The position numbers and the translations under genes were made by a program. The notes beneath the pieces are model-generated. The model had not been told where the DNA came from, searched no databases, and saw nothing but the letters and a program-made list of their open reading frames with translations. A stretch of 64,000 nt of DNA, taken from contig NZ_JAHLEL010000047.1 of the NCBI RefSeq assembly GCF_020131355.1, positions 186,001 through 250,000 on the forward strand, in the 5' to 3' direction. Positions within the stretch are counted from its first letter, which is position 1. Every line of letters begins with the position of its first letter. Source of the stretch: Pseudonocardia sp. ICBG1293. GTDB lineage: Bacteria; Actinomycetota; Actinomycetes; Mycobacteriales; Pseudonocardiaceae. Shown here piece after piece: positions 35,221-43,265 of this stretch.

Positions 35221-35984
35221 GCACCTTTCCCACCGAGCGCACCGTGCTCCTCACCGGGGCCGGGTCCCCGCGCGGGATCGGCCGCTACACCGCCGGGTAC
35301 CTCGCCGAGCGCGGCTGGCACGTCGGGCTGGTCGACATCGACGGCGACGCCGCCGCCGCGACCGCCGCACGGATCGCCGACCGGTACGGGGTACGCGCGG
35401 TCGGGGTCGGAGCCGACGTCGCCGACCGCGACGCCGTCGTCGCGGCGGTGGACGCCCTGGAGGCGCGGCTGCCGCAGGTCGTGGCGCTCGTCGCGTTCGC
35501 CGGGGTCGCCTCGCCCGTGCCCTACCTGGACCTCGACGCCGACGAGTGGCGCCGGGTCGTGTCGGTGAACCTGGACGGCACCCACTGGGTCACCCAGCGG
35601 GTCGCGCGGACCCTGGTGTCGCACGGCGTCGGCCGGATCGTGGGGATCTCCTCGGTCTCCGCGCAGCGCGGCGGGGGCACCTTCTCCCGGACCCCGTACT
35701 CGGCGGCGAAGGCCGGCATCCAGGGCTTCGTCCGGTCGGTCGCGCGCGAGCTGGGACCGCACGGGATCACCGCGAACGTGATCGCGCCGGGCCCGATCGA
35801 CACCGACATCATGGGCGGCACGCTGTCCGAGGAGCGCAAGGCGGCCATGGCCGCCGACGGTGTGCTGACCCGCATCGGCACCCCGCGCGACGTCGCCGCC
35901 GCCGCGGCCTTCCTCATCTCCGAGGACTCCGGCTTCGTGACGGGCCAGACCCTGAACGTCGACGGCGGCCTCTACATGCACTAG
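35217..35984 (+). CDS. SDR family oxidoreductase
   Basis: The 255-residue SDR has cofactor motif VLLTGAGSPRGIGRYTAGYL, then VALVAFAGVASPVPYLDLDA, and the Ser-Tyr-Lys centre GISSVSAQRGGGTF with PYSAAKAGIQGFVRSVAREL (about 160-179). It ends EDSGFVTGQTLNVDGGLYMH. This is the 3-oxoacyl-reductase-like classical subfamily. GTG 35217 overlaps the upstream stop. It differs from the SDR at 33421, so the operon probably performs two successive alcohol oxidations or reductions. Confidence 0.85.
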   Translation: MSTFPTERTVLLTGAGSPRGIGRYTAGYLAERGWHVGLVDIDGDAAAATAARIADRYGVRAVGVGADVADRDAVVAAVDALEARLPQVVALVAFAGVASPVPYLDLDADEWRRVVSVNLDGTHWVTQRVARTLVSHGVGRIVGISSVSAQRGGGTFSRTPYSAAKAGIQGFVRSVARELGPHGITANVIAPGPIDTDIMGGTLSEERKAAMAADGVLTRIGTPRDVAAAAAFLISEDSGFVTGQTLNVDGGLYMH

Positions 35985-35993
35985 GAGGCCCGT

Positions 35994-36092
35994 GTGGCCC
36001 GTGAACCGTTTCCCGGCTGGTCGTGGCAGCGCATCGCGTTCCTCGCCGTCGGGGTCGTGCTCGTCGTCGTCGGCCTCGTGCTGATCCTCTGA
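35994..36092 (+). CDS. Small single-pass membrane protein (32 residues)
   Basis: A strong Shine-Dalgarno AGGAGG (35983-35988) lies six bases before GTG 35994. The frame encodes VAREPFPGWSWQRIAF followed by a pure hydrophobic helix (LAVGVVLVVVGLVLIL) and a stop. It sits between the second SDR gene and the MFS gene in the same direction, 31 bases before the latter. It could be a small partner of the transporter. The SD and clean topology argue that it is real. Confidence 0.65.
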   Translation: MAREPFPGWSWQRIAFLAVGVVLVVVGLVLIL

Positions 36093-36122
36093 CCCGCAGT
36101 ACACGAACTCGAGGGGGAGATC

Positions 36123-37499
36123 GTGGAACACACCTCGGCCGACCGGCCCCGCACACCGCAGGAACTGCTGGAGAGCCCGCACCTCGCCTCCGGCATCCGC
36201 AAGGCGACCACCCGGCTCATGCCGATGCTGGTCGTCCTCTACTTCGTCGCCTTCCTCGACCGCACCAACGTCGGTTTCGCCGAGGAGGGCCTGCAGGTCG
36301 ACCGCGGCATCAGCGCGGGTGCCTTCGCGCTGGGCGCGGGCATCTTCTTCATCGGCTATGCCCTGTTCGAGATCCCCAGCAACCTGCTGCTCGACCGTTA
36401 CGGGGCCCGGTTCTGGCTCGCCCGCATCGCGGTGACGTGGGGTGTCGTGGCCAGCGCGTTCGCGTTCACCACGAACGACACGATGTTCGTGGTCCTGCGG
36501 TTCCTGCTCGGCGTGACCGAGGCCGGCCTGTTCCCCGGCGTGATCATGTTCCTGTCGCAGTGGTTCCCGAACAAGAAGCGCGTGCAGATGTTCGCGATCT
36601 TCTACCTGGCGCAGCCGTTCAGCCAGATGCTCGGCGCGCCGCTGTCCGGCGGGCTGATCAGCGTCGGCGACACCCTCACCCCGTGGCACGGCTGGCAGGT
36701 GATGTTCTTCGTCGAGGGGGTGATGGCCGTCCTGGCCGGCGTCGCCGCTTACTTCCTGCTGACCGACTCGCCGCAGAAGGCGACCTGGCTCGACGAGCGG
36801 GAGAAGACCGCGATGCGCGAGGTCATGGCGCACGAGGACACCGTCCGCGCCGCCGACGGCCCCCGCGGCATCGTCCCGGCGCTGCTCGACGGCAAGGTCT
36901 GGTACTTCACCCTCATCTACTTCTGCCTGCAGGTCGCGGTCTACGGGACCACCTTCTACCTGCCCCAGCAGGTCGCGGGCCTGATCGGGCGCGACGTCGG
37001 CTGGGAGGTCGGGCTCGTCACCGCGATCCCCTGGGCCGTCGGGCTGGTGTGCTGCTACGTCGTCGGGCGCCATGCAGACACGGTGTCCCGACGCCGCCAC
37101 TGGGGTGCCGTCGCCTTCCTGCTCACCGGGACCGCGATCCTCGCGTCGGCCTGGGCGGGGGCGAACGGACAGGCGCTGCTGGGCATCGTGGCGATCACGG
37201 TGGCGGTCTCGGCGTTCCTGTGCGCCGGCCCGATCAGCTGGTCGTTCCCGACCGCGTTCCTCACCGGCGCCGCGGCGGCCACCGGGATCGGTCTGATCAA
37301 CTCGATCGGCAACCTGGGCGGGTTCGTCGCCCCGATCATGCGGACCTCGATCAACTCCGCCGTCCCGACCGAGGCCGGGACCTGGGGCGTGGTCTCACTG
37401 GGGATCCTGGCCTTCCTGGCCGCGGCGATGATGTGGGGCACGGCGCTGTTCCGCACCCGGGCCGACGCGCTGCTCGACGGTCCGCCGGACACCCGCTGA
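36123..37499 (+). CDS. MFS transporter, anion:cation symporter type
   Basis: The 458-residue protein has about twelve hydrophobic segments. It begins in the membrane part with LMPMLVVLYFVAFLDRTNVG (about 33-52); the DRTNVGFA pattern is typical of the ACS family (phthalate, tartrate, hexuronate and vitamin transporters). Further blocks are GYALFEIPSNLLLDRYGARF, GVTEAGLFPGVIMFLSQWFP (motif before helix 5) and GPISWSFPTAFLTGAAAATG. It should import an organic acid or a related compound to be degraded by the operon. Confidence 0.85.
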   Translation: MEHTSADRPRTPQELLESPHLASGIRKATTRLMPMLVVLYFVAFLDRTNVGFAEEGLQVDRGISAGAFALGAGIFFIGYALFEIPSNLLLDRYGARFWLARIAVTWGVVASAFAFTTNDTMFVVLRFLLGVTEAGLFPGVIMFLSQWFPNKKRVQMFAIFYLAQPFSQMLGAPLSGGLISVGDTLTPWHGWQVMFFVEGVMAVLAGVAAYFLLTDSPQKATWLDEREKTAMREVMAHEDTVRAADGPRGIVPALLDGKVWYFTLIYFCLQVAVYGTTFYLPQQVAGLIGRDVGWEVGLVTAIPWAVGLVCCYVVGRHADTVSRRRHWGAVAFLLTGTAILASAWAGANGQALLGIVAITVAVSAFLCAGPISWSFPTAFLTGAAAATGIGLINSIGNLGGFVAPIMRTSINSAVPTEAGTWGVVSLGILAFLAAAMMWGTALFRTRADALLDGPPDTR

Positions 37500-37552
37500 G
37501 AGCACCCGTCCTCCCGCCGCGGCCCGGACGCCGGGGACCCGCGTCCGCGTGC

Positions 37553-37792
37553 TCACCGGTCACCGCCGGACGGGGGAGGGTCCTGGGCGGTGAACCGCAG
37601 CGTCATCGCCAGGTAGTCCCGCAGCGACACCGTCCGCGGTGCCCTCCGGTGCCGGGCCCAGACGGCGTTGGCGCGCGCCGGGGTGAGCGCACGGGTGTGG
37701 ACGACGACGGCCCGCGCCTCGTCCGCGCCGATCTCCCGGCCCGCCAGCGCGGCGAGCGCGACGGCCAGCTCGGCGGCGCGCTCGTCGTCCAC
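37553..37792 (-). CDS. Small hypothetical protein
   Basis: The 79-residue frame opens with GTG (DDERAAELAVALAALAGREI) and is mostly alpha-helical and charged, ending in VSLRDYLAMTLRFTAQDPPP. I do not recognise it. It lies 40 bases downstream of the TauE gene on the same strand and may be co-transcribed with it. Confidence 0.45.
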   Translation of the reverse strand: MDDERAAELAVALAALAGREIGADEARAVVVHTRALTPARANAVWARHRRAPRTVSLRDYLAMTLRFTAQDPPPSGGDR

Positions 37793-37832
37793 GGCCCCAG
37801 GAGAGCACGCACCCCCGACAGTCCGGGCCCGC

Positions 37833-38585
37833 TCACTCCACGAGCAGGAACACGATCGCCGCGACGCCGATCACCACGATGACCGTGCGCAGCACGGTGG
37901 GCGGGAGCCGACGGCCCACCCTCGCCCCGAGCAGGCCGCCGACGACCGAGCTGGCCGCGATGATCCCGACAACCGTCCAGTCGACCGGCGCGACGACGGT
38001 GTAGATCGCACCGGCCACGATGTTCACGACCGAGGCGAGGGTGTTCTTGAAGGCGTTGAGCCGCTGCAGCGGGTCGGCGACGAGCAGCCCCATCACCCCG
38101 ACCAGCATGATCCCCTGGGCCGCGGTGAAGTAGCCTCCGTAGACCCCCACCAGGAAGACCAGAAGGTAGAGCACCGGGGACCCGCTGCGGTCGGGGCGGG
38201 GCCGTTCGCGCAGCCGCCGGGCCAGCAGCGGCTGCACCGCGACCAGCAGCACCGACGTGCCGACCAGGATCGGCACGATCGTCTCGAACGCGTCCGGCGG
38301 CAGCGACAGCAGCAGTCCCGCACCGACGACGGCCCCCAGGAACGACGCGACGCCGTACTTCGCGAGCCTGCGGCCGTGCCCGGACCACTCCTTCCGGTAG
38401 CCGACGGCGCCGGTGACCGAGCCGGTGATCAGGCCGATGGCGTTCGACGTCGTCGCGGTGACCGGCGGGAAGCCCAGCGCGACCAGCACCGGGAAGGTCA
38501 CCAGCGTGCCGGAGCCGACGACGGTGTTGATCAGCCCCGCCCACAGCCCGGCCAGCGCGATGACCCCGACCTCCCACGGTTCCAT
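37833..38585 (-). CDS. TauE/SafE family anion exporter
   Basis: The 250-residue membrane protein begins VGVIALAGLWAGLINTVVGS and GTLVTFPVLVALGFPPVTAT (the G-SGG/GT and P-x-A-T pattern of the TauE/SafE family). A second repeat is FLVGVYGGYFTAAQGIMLVG followed by NAFKNTLASVVNIVAGAIYT. About eight hydrophobic segments are visible. Members export sulfite, sulfoacetate or other organosulfur anions. The divergent TetR gene and the operator between them suggest induction by a toxic ligand. Confidence 0.9.
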   Translation of the reverse strand: MEPWEVGVIALAGLWAGLINTVVGSGTLVTFPVLVALGFPPVTATTSNAIGLITGSVTGAVGYRKEWSGHGRRLAKYGVASFLGAVVGAGLLLSLPPDAFETIVPILVGTSVLLVAVQPLLARRLRERPRPDRSGSPVLYLLVFLVGVYGGYFTAAQGIMLVGVMGLLVADPLQRLNAFKNTLASVVNIVAGAIYTVVAPVDWTVVGIIAASSVVGGLLGARVGRRLPPTVLRTVIVVIGVAAIVFLLVE

Positions 38586-38630
38586 CCGGCCACCCTACGA
38601 ACCGCTGTGCGGCGTCCGTCGCGTGCGGCG

Positions 38631-38657
38631 ACGCGTAGGGCTTACGCGTCGTGCGTA
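38631..38657. promoter_or_regulatory. TetR-type operator between TauE and TetR genes
   Basis: ACGCGTA-GGGCT-TACGCGT forms a perfect 7-base inverted repeat (38631-38649). A second, overlapping repeat TACGC-N5-GCGTA occupies 38643-38657. Both lie in the divergent spacer, the usual place of a TetR site. Confidence 0.65.
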
Positions 38658-38680
38658 GGGCGCTCTCCGCAGCGCGTGGC

Positions 38681-39346
38681 ATGATCGACACCGTGACCGC
38701 CGTCGACGACCCCCGCTGGGCCGCACCGCCGTCGCCGGCGCGCCGCACCCTGGACCGCGGCACGATCGTGGCGGTGGCGATGCGGCTGGCCGACGCCGAC
38801 GGACTGGGTGCGCTGTCGATGCCGCGGCTGGCGCGCGAGCTCGGGTCGGCCCCGATGTCGCTGTACCGCCACGTCCCCGGCAAGGACGCGCTGCTGGACC
38901 TGGTGGTCGACGCCGCACTGGGCGAGCCGCCGGACCTCACCGGCTGCGGGCTCCGGCTGGGCTGCGAGATCTGGGCGGTCGCCCTGCGTGACGTACTGGC
39001 CGCGCACCCCTGGGCGGTCGGGCTGCTCGCGGGGCCCCGCGCGACCGGACCGGCCGAGTGTGCGTGGGCCGAGGCGCTGCTGGCGCACGTCGTCGGGGAC
39101 GGGCACCCGCTGTCCGCGGCCGTGGAGGTGCTGCACCTGGTGCACGGCTACGTCCGTGGGTCGGCGGCACTGGCCGGGGACCGGCTGCCCACCCTCGACG
39201 ACGTCCACCGCTCCGGCCGGGCCGACCGGCTGCCGGTGCTGTCCCGGCTGCTCGGGGGCGCGGTGGCGCGCGGACCCGGCGGCGGCGAGCCACTGTTCGA
39301 GGTCGGGCTGCGCCACACCCTCGACGCGGTCGAGGGCGGGCTCTGA
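38681..39346 (+). CDS. TetR family transcriptional regulator
   Basis: From ATG 38681 the protein has 221 residues. The DNA-binding part is TLDRGTIVAVAMRLADADGL, GALSMPRLARELGSAPMSLY and RHVPGKDALLDLVVDAA (TetR HTH with the typical xLYxHVxxKxxLL). The C-terminal ligand domain is helical (LHLVHGYVRGSAALAGD). The frame is open upstream to GTG 38651, but that would bury the operator inside the gene. It probably represses the divergent TauE exporter. Confidence 0.85.
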   Translation: MIDTVTAVDDPRWAAPPSPARRTLDRGTIVAVAMRLADADGLGALSMPRLARELGSAPMSLYRHVPGKDALLDLVVDAALGEPPDLTGCGLRLGCEIWAVALRDVLAAHPWAVGLLAGPRATGPAECAWAEALLAHVVGDGHPLSAAVEVLHLVHGYVRGSAALAGDRLPTLDDVHRSGRADRLPVLSRLLGGAVARGPGGGEPLFEVGLRHTLDAVEGGL

Positions 39347-39352
39347 CCCCGT

Positions 39353-40903
39353 TCAGCCGGCGGGGCCGAGCGTGAGCCGCGGCCAGTCGGCGAGATCGCG
39401 CAGGAGCTGCCGGTCGTGGGTGGCGACGACGACGGCCGCCGGGGTCCGCCGCACGACCTCGGTCAGCTCGTCCACCAGGCGCGCCGACAGGTGGTTGGTC
39501 GGCTCGTCGAGCAGCAGCGTCGTCGGGCCCGCCGCGAGGGCGACGGCGAGGTCGAGCCGACGGCGCTGCCCCTGCGACAGCTGCCCCACCGGCGTCCGCA
39601 GCGCCGTCGCGTCGAGCAGGCCGTGCGTACCGCCCCGGCCGCCCTCCTCCAGCGCGGCGCGGGCGGGGCGTCGCGGATCGGGCACCGTGGTCTCCTGGCC
39701 CAGCCGGACGACCCGGGCGCCGTTCGCGGCGCGCACCGAGCCGGAGTCGGCCGCGAGCGCCCCGGCCAGCACCGCGAGCAGGGTCGACTTCCCGGCCCCG
39801 TTCGGGCCCGTCACGAGCAACCGGTCACCCGCGTCGAGGACCACGTCCACCGGGCCGGTCAGCCGCCCCCGCACACCGAGCCCGTGCGCGCGCAGCTGGG
39901 GCGCACCCGGTCGCACGTCGAGGTCGGGGCGGCGCAGCGACGACGGCGGCACCGGCACGTCGACGCGGTGTGCGTCGAGCTCGGCCCGCCGGCGGTGCAG
40001 GGCCTGCACCACGCCCGGGGCCCGGGACTGGCGGGCGTGCTTGCCGGTCCCCTTGTCCGGGCGCCAGCCGGTCGACAGCCGGTCCCTGGCGGAGGCGACG
40101 GCGTCGGCGAGGCGTCGGTGCTCGGCCTGCTGCTCGGCGTACTCGGCCTCCCAGGACGCACGGGCACGGTCGCGGGCGGCCACCCAGCCCTCGTAACCGC
40201 CCGCGGTGAGCCGGGGTCTGCCGTCGCGGGCGGGGTCGAGGTCGTAGAACTCCTCGGCGACGTCGCGCAGCAGGGCCCGGTCGTGGCTGACGACCGCGAG
40301 CCCGCCCGGGTGCGCCCGCAGGGCGCGGGTCAGGAAGCCGAGCCCGCCGGCATCGAGGTGGTTGGTGGGCTCGTCGAGGAGCAGGAGGTCGTGGCGGACT
40401 CCGAGCAGGCACGCCAACCGCACCCGGTGGCGCTGTCCCACCGACAGCGTCGCCAGTGGGCGGTCACGGTCGGTGCAGGCGCCGAGCGCCTCCAGGGCGA
40501 CGTCGACACGGCGTTCGGCGTCCCAGGCGTCCAGCCGGGTCGCGGCGTCCAGGGCGGCGGCGAACCGGTCGTCGGCGCCGGGCTCGCCGTCGGTGAGCGA
40601 CGCGGTCGCGGCGTCGAGCTCGCGCAGCGCCGTCCGTGGCGCGGCGAGCGAGTCCGCGGTGAGGGTGCCGACGGTCTCGCCGGCACCGGCGGGCACCTCC
40701 TGGCGGGCCAGCGCGACGGTGCCGGTGCGGTGCACGACGCCGGAGTCCGGTGCGAGCACTCCTGCGAGCACGTGCAGCAGCGTGGACTTGCCGCGTCCGT
40801 TCTCGCCGACCACGGCGAGCCGCGAACGGGCGGAGACGGTGAGGGTCACCCCGGTGAGGACGCGGTGCGCCCCGCGGGTGACCGTGACGTCCTCGGCACG
40901 CAC
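39353..40903 (-). CDS. ABC-F family ATPase (ribosome protection type)
   Basis: The 516-residue protein has two nucleotide-binding domains and no membrane part. The first Walker A is VVGENGRGKSTLLHVLAG (note GRGKST), signature TLSVGQRHRVRLACLLG and Walker B LLLLDEPTNHLDAGGLGFLT. The second Walker A is VTGPNGAGKSTLLAVLAG, signature QLSQGQRRRLDLAVALA and Walker B LLLDEPTNHLSARLVDEL. A charged interdomain linker (about 250-300) joins them. Such ARE ABC-F proteins displace antibiotics from ribosomes. The first possible in-frame start is GTG 40903. A 14-codon leader and alternative hairpins upstream suggest ribosome-mediated attenuation. Confidence 0.85.
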   Translation of the reverse strand: MRAEDVTVTRGAHRVLTGVTLTVSARSRLAVVGENGRGKSTLLHVLAGVLAPDSGVVHRTGTVALARQEVPAGAGETVGTLTADSLAAPRTALRELDAATASLTDGEPGADDRFAAALDAATRLDAWDAERRVDVALEALGACTDRDRPLATLSVGQRHRVRLACLLGVRHDLLLLDEPTNHLDAGGLGFLTRALRAHPGGLAVVSHDRALLRDVAEEFYDLDPARDGRPRLTAGGYEGWVAARDRARASWEAEYAEQQAEHRRLADAVASARDRLSTGWRPDKGTGKHARQSRAPGVVQALHRRRAELDAHRVDVPVPPSSLRRPDLDVRPGAPQLRAHGLGVRGRLTGPVDVVLDAGDRLLVTGPNGAGKSTLLAVLAGALAADSGSVRAANGARVVRLGQETTVPDPRRPARAALEEGGRGGTHGLLDATALRTPVGQLSQGQRRRLDLAVALAAGPTTLLLDEPTNHLSARLVDELTEVVRRTPAAVVVATHDRQLLRDLADWPRLTLGPAG

Positions 40904-40978
40904 ATGGGCGGCACCGCCGGCACCGCCGGCGTCGGGGCGGACGGGAGGGACGAGGGTTCGGGGGTGGTGTGCACGAGA

Positions 40979-41022
40979 GGCTCCGCGGCATCCGAAATCG
41001 GAGCCGAGCAGCACGGGGATGC
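40979..41022 (-). promoter_or_regulatory. Attenuator hairpins before ABC-F gene
   Basis: GGCTCC (40979-40984) can pair with GGAGCC (41000-41005), and GCATCC (40988-40993) with GGATGC (41017-41022). The two stems interleave, so only one can form at a time. They lie between the leader peptide stop and the ABC-F start, as expected for attenuation. Confidence 0.5.
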
Positions 41023-41096
41023 GCCGCCCGGCGGGGACCGGGACGGCGGACGCGGGTACGACCTCGCGGGACGGGAGGAGGTGAGCGGCGCCGCCG

Positions 41097-41141
41097 TCAG
41101 CGGGCGGTGCGGACCTTCTGCGACCAGATGCCTCGTGCCAT
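41097..41141 (-). CDS. Leader peptide of ABC-F gene (14 residues)
   Basis: A minus-strand frame ATG...TGA encodes MARGIWSQKVRTAR. A -10-like TAGGCT lies six bases upstream of the ATG, so the transcript is probably leaderless. The peptide precedes the ABC-F gene by 194 bases with alternative hairpins in between. Actinobacterial antibiotic-induced ABC-F genes are often controlled by stalling on short leaders. It is too short for usual gene finding; the position and composition make it plausible. Confidence 0.6.
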   Translation of the reverse strand: MARGIWSQKVRTAR

Positions 41142-41218
41142 GGTTCCAGCCTACCCACGCACAGGGGTGCGCGTCGTCCGGTTTCGGACACGCCGCATCC
41201 GCGCCCCCAGGAGGACCG

Positions 41219-41617
41219 ATGCCCGCCCGTGCTCTGCCGTTCCTGACGTTCCAGCCGCCGCGCGGCCCGAGCGCGAGCGAGGCGATGGAGTTCTGGACGT
41301 CCCTGTTCGACGACGGCGAGATCGTCTCGGTCACCCACCGCCCCGACGACCCGACCGCGGTGGTGCTCGCCGAGTTCGTCGTCGCCGGGCAGCGCCTGCG
41401 GTGCAGCGACAGCCCGCCGGTGCACCAGTGGGACTTCTCCCCCGCCGTGTCCCTGTGGGTGGACTGCGGGTCCGGCACGGAGCAGGAGCGCCTGCTGGCG
41501 GCCCTCGCCACCGGTGGGCGGGAGTTCATGCCGCTCGACGACTACGGCTTCGGGCCCTTCGCCTGGGTCGAGGACCGCTTCGGGGTGTCCTGGCAGCTCG
41601 CCGCCCCGTCGGCCTGA
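41219..41617 (+). CDS. VOC superfamily protein (PhnB-like)
   Basis: The 132-residue protein has the pattern of the 3-demethylubiquinone/PhnB-like VOC domain: ALPFLTFQPPRGPSASEAME, FWTSLFDDGEIVSVTHRPDD, AVSLWVDCGSGTEQERLLAA and FGPFAWVEDRFGVSWQLAAP. The N-terminal FLTFxx and C-terminal DRFGVSWQ are family hallmarks. It is small and cytoplasmic; the ligand is unknown. ATG 41219 has an AGGAGG SD. It lies divergent from the ABC-F leader. Confidence 0.85.
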   Translation: MPARALPFLTFQPPRGPSASEAMEFWTSLFDDGEIVSVTHRPDDPTAVVLAEFVVAGQRLRCSDSPPVHQWDFSPAVSLWVDCGSGTEQERLLAALATGGREFMPLDDYGFGPFAWVEDRFGVSWQLAAPSA

Positions 41618-41664
41618 GCAGCGCTCGGACTCCACGACCCCACCCTGCCCGTTCGGCACAGTGA

Positions 41665-43257
41665 TCAGAAGGGCGCGACGGCCTCGTCCTCGTGGTCGGC
41701 CACGTGGGGCAGCGGATCGGTGAGGACCAGGTGGTCGAACGGCTGCGTCGTCGCCCGACGGCCGCACGGTGCGATCCAGGTCAGCGAGCCGTCGCTGCCG
41801 GCGAGCACCTGCCAGCCCGGCGCGTCCTTCAACGCGTGGTCGGCCCGGCACAGCCCGAACAGGTTGTCCGCGCTGGTCGGCCCGTCCCCCGCCGCCCAGG
41901 GCCGGTGGTGGTCGAGGTCGCGGACCCGCCGGCTGCACGCGGGCCCGCGACAGGTGCCGTCCCGTGTCCGGACGTGGTCGGCCATCGCGACCGGCGGGCG
42001 GTAGCGGGTCCGCCCCACGTCGAGCAGTGTGCCCGACAGCGGGTCGGTCACCAGCCGCTGCCACACGCCGCCGGCGGCGAGGGCCCGGGCGAGGTCGGCG
42101 GGGATCGGGCCGTGCCCGACCAGCTCGGCCGGTGCCGCACCACCCATCAGCGTGCTGAGCGGGACGACGACCTGGATCAGCGGACGGCGCCCCACCGCCT
42201 CCTCCGGGTCCGGCTTCGCGACGAGCACCTGCGCGACCGAGGCGAGCAGGCGGTCCTCGTCGGTACCCGCCCCGTCCGCACCGAGGGCGCCCCGGACGGC
42301 GCCGACGTCGGTGAGCGTCAGCGTGCCCTGCAGCAGCTGGTGGGCCAGGTCGACGCGCTTCTGGTCCAGGGTGCGGTCGTCGCACGGGTCGTCGAGGGAG
42401 CGCGCGAGCCGGTCGACGCACTGCCACGACGCCTCCACCTGGGCGGCGGTGCCGCCCAGCCACAGGGAGCCCATGCCGTCGTCGCCCGAGGAGACCGACA
42501 TCCGCCGGTCCGACCGGGCCCGCTCGTGGCGCTCCCGGGCGCCGTCCGGGTCGATCCGGGCGATGTGACGGCGCAGCCGGTCCCGCAGCAGCCGGCGGTG
42601 TGCCCCCGGAGCGCCCGGGAGGACCGCGGCCTGCACCCGCCGGGCGCGCTCGTCGTCGAGCACGAGGGTCGACGACGCGATCGCCTCGGCCGTCCCCTGG
42701 TCGATCCGCCCCGACTCCCACTCGGCCAGGGTCTCCGGCAGCACCCGGGCGAACCGCTGTGCCTGCCCGATCAGCGACCGGGCGTGGTCGCGCGGGACCC
42801 GCAGCACGATCGCGACCTGATCCGGCAGCCACCGGGAGACGGGTTGCACCGCGCGCGAGTCCGCGCCCGGCGCTGGCGCGGCGCTCCCGGCCGGGTGGCG
42901 CTCCGCGATCTCGGCGACCGACCGCATCCGCAGGGCACTCGCGCGGCGCACCCAGTGCTCGGCACCCTCGAGGACGTCGAGCAGCTGCAGGTCGGTGATC
43001 CGGTCGGGCCGGATCCCGGCGACCAGACACCGCAGCGCCTCCCATGCCACGTCGTCGATCCCGCCGGACGGGTCGGGCGGAGGCTCGGGGCCGCACATCT
43101 GGCCGCACAGATCGAGTGCGAGACCGTGCGGGCACCGGGTCGCCTCCTCCACCTCGTCGCGGCGGCGCCGGTGCTCGAGCCAGGCCGGGTCGTCACCGGG
43201 GTCGACATCACCGACAGCGCTGTCCTGACGGTTCAACACGAACCCTTGCTCGATCAT
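41665..43257 (-). CDS. DUF222 / HNH endonuclease domain protein (13E12 family)
   Basis: The product of about 530 residues starts MIEQGFVLNRQDSAVGDVDP and has a Cys pair (CPHGLALDLCGQMCG) and DUF222 blocks (VAWEALRCLVAGIRPDRITD, DSRAVQPVSRWLPDQVAIVL, WESGRIDQGTAEAIASSTLV). The C-terminal HNH motif is DGTCRGPACSRRVRDLDHHR then ADNLFGLCRADHALKD (about 460-500). It belongs to the same family as the gene at 5317 but differs in sequence. The first ATG (43257) lies inside a LexA-like box, so LexA would cover the start. The frame remains open 123 codons further, but that part overlaps the tandem repeat and is not gene-like. Confidence 0.85.
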   Translation of the reverse strand: MIEQGFVLNRQDSAVGDVDPGDDPAWLEHRRRRDEVEEATRCPHGLALDLCGQMCGPEPPPDPSGGIDDVAWEALRCLVAGIRPDRITDLQLLDVLEGAEHWVRRASALRMRSVAEIAERHPAGSAAPAPGADSRAVQPVSRWLPDQVAIVLRVPRDHARSLIGQAQRFARVLPETLAEWESGRIDQGTAEAIASSTLVLDDERARRVQAAVLPGAPGAHRRLLRDRLRRHIARIDPDGARERHERARSDRRMSVSSGDDGMGSLWLGGTAAQVEASWQCVDRLARSLDDPCDDRTLDQKRVDLAHQLLQGTLTLTDVGAVRGALGADGAGTDEDRLLASVAQVLVAKPDPEEAVGRRPLIQVVVPLSTLMGGAAPAELVGHGPIPADLARALAAGGVWQRLVTDPLSGTLLDVGRTRYRPPVAMADHVRTRDGTCRGPACSRRVRDLDHHRPWAAGDGPTSADNLFGLCRADHALKDAPGWQVLAGSDGSLTWIAPCGRRATTQPFDHLVLTDPLPHVADHEDEAVAPF

Positions 43258-43265
43258 ACGTTCGA
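43250..43265. promoter_or_regulatory. LexA-like box at the start of DUF222/HNH gene
   Basis: In gene orientation TCGAACGTATGATCGA has one mismatch to the GAAC-N4-GTTC SOS core (GATC in place of GTTC). It includes the ATG at 43257. Confidence 0.6.
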
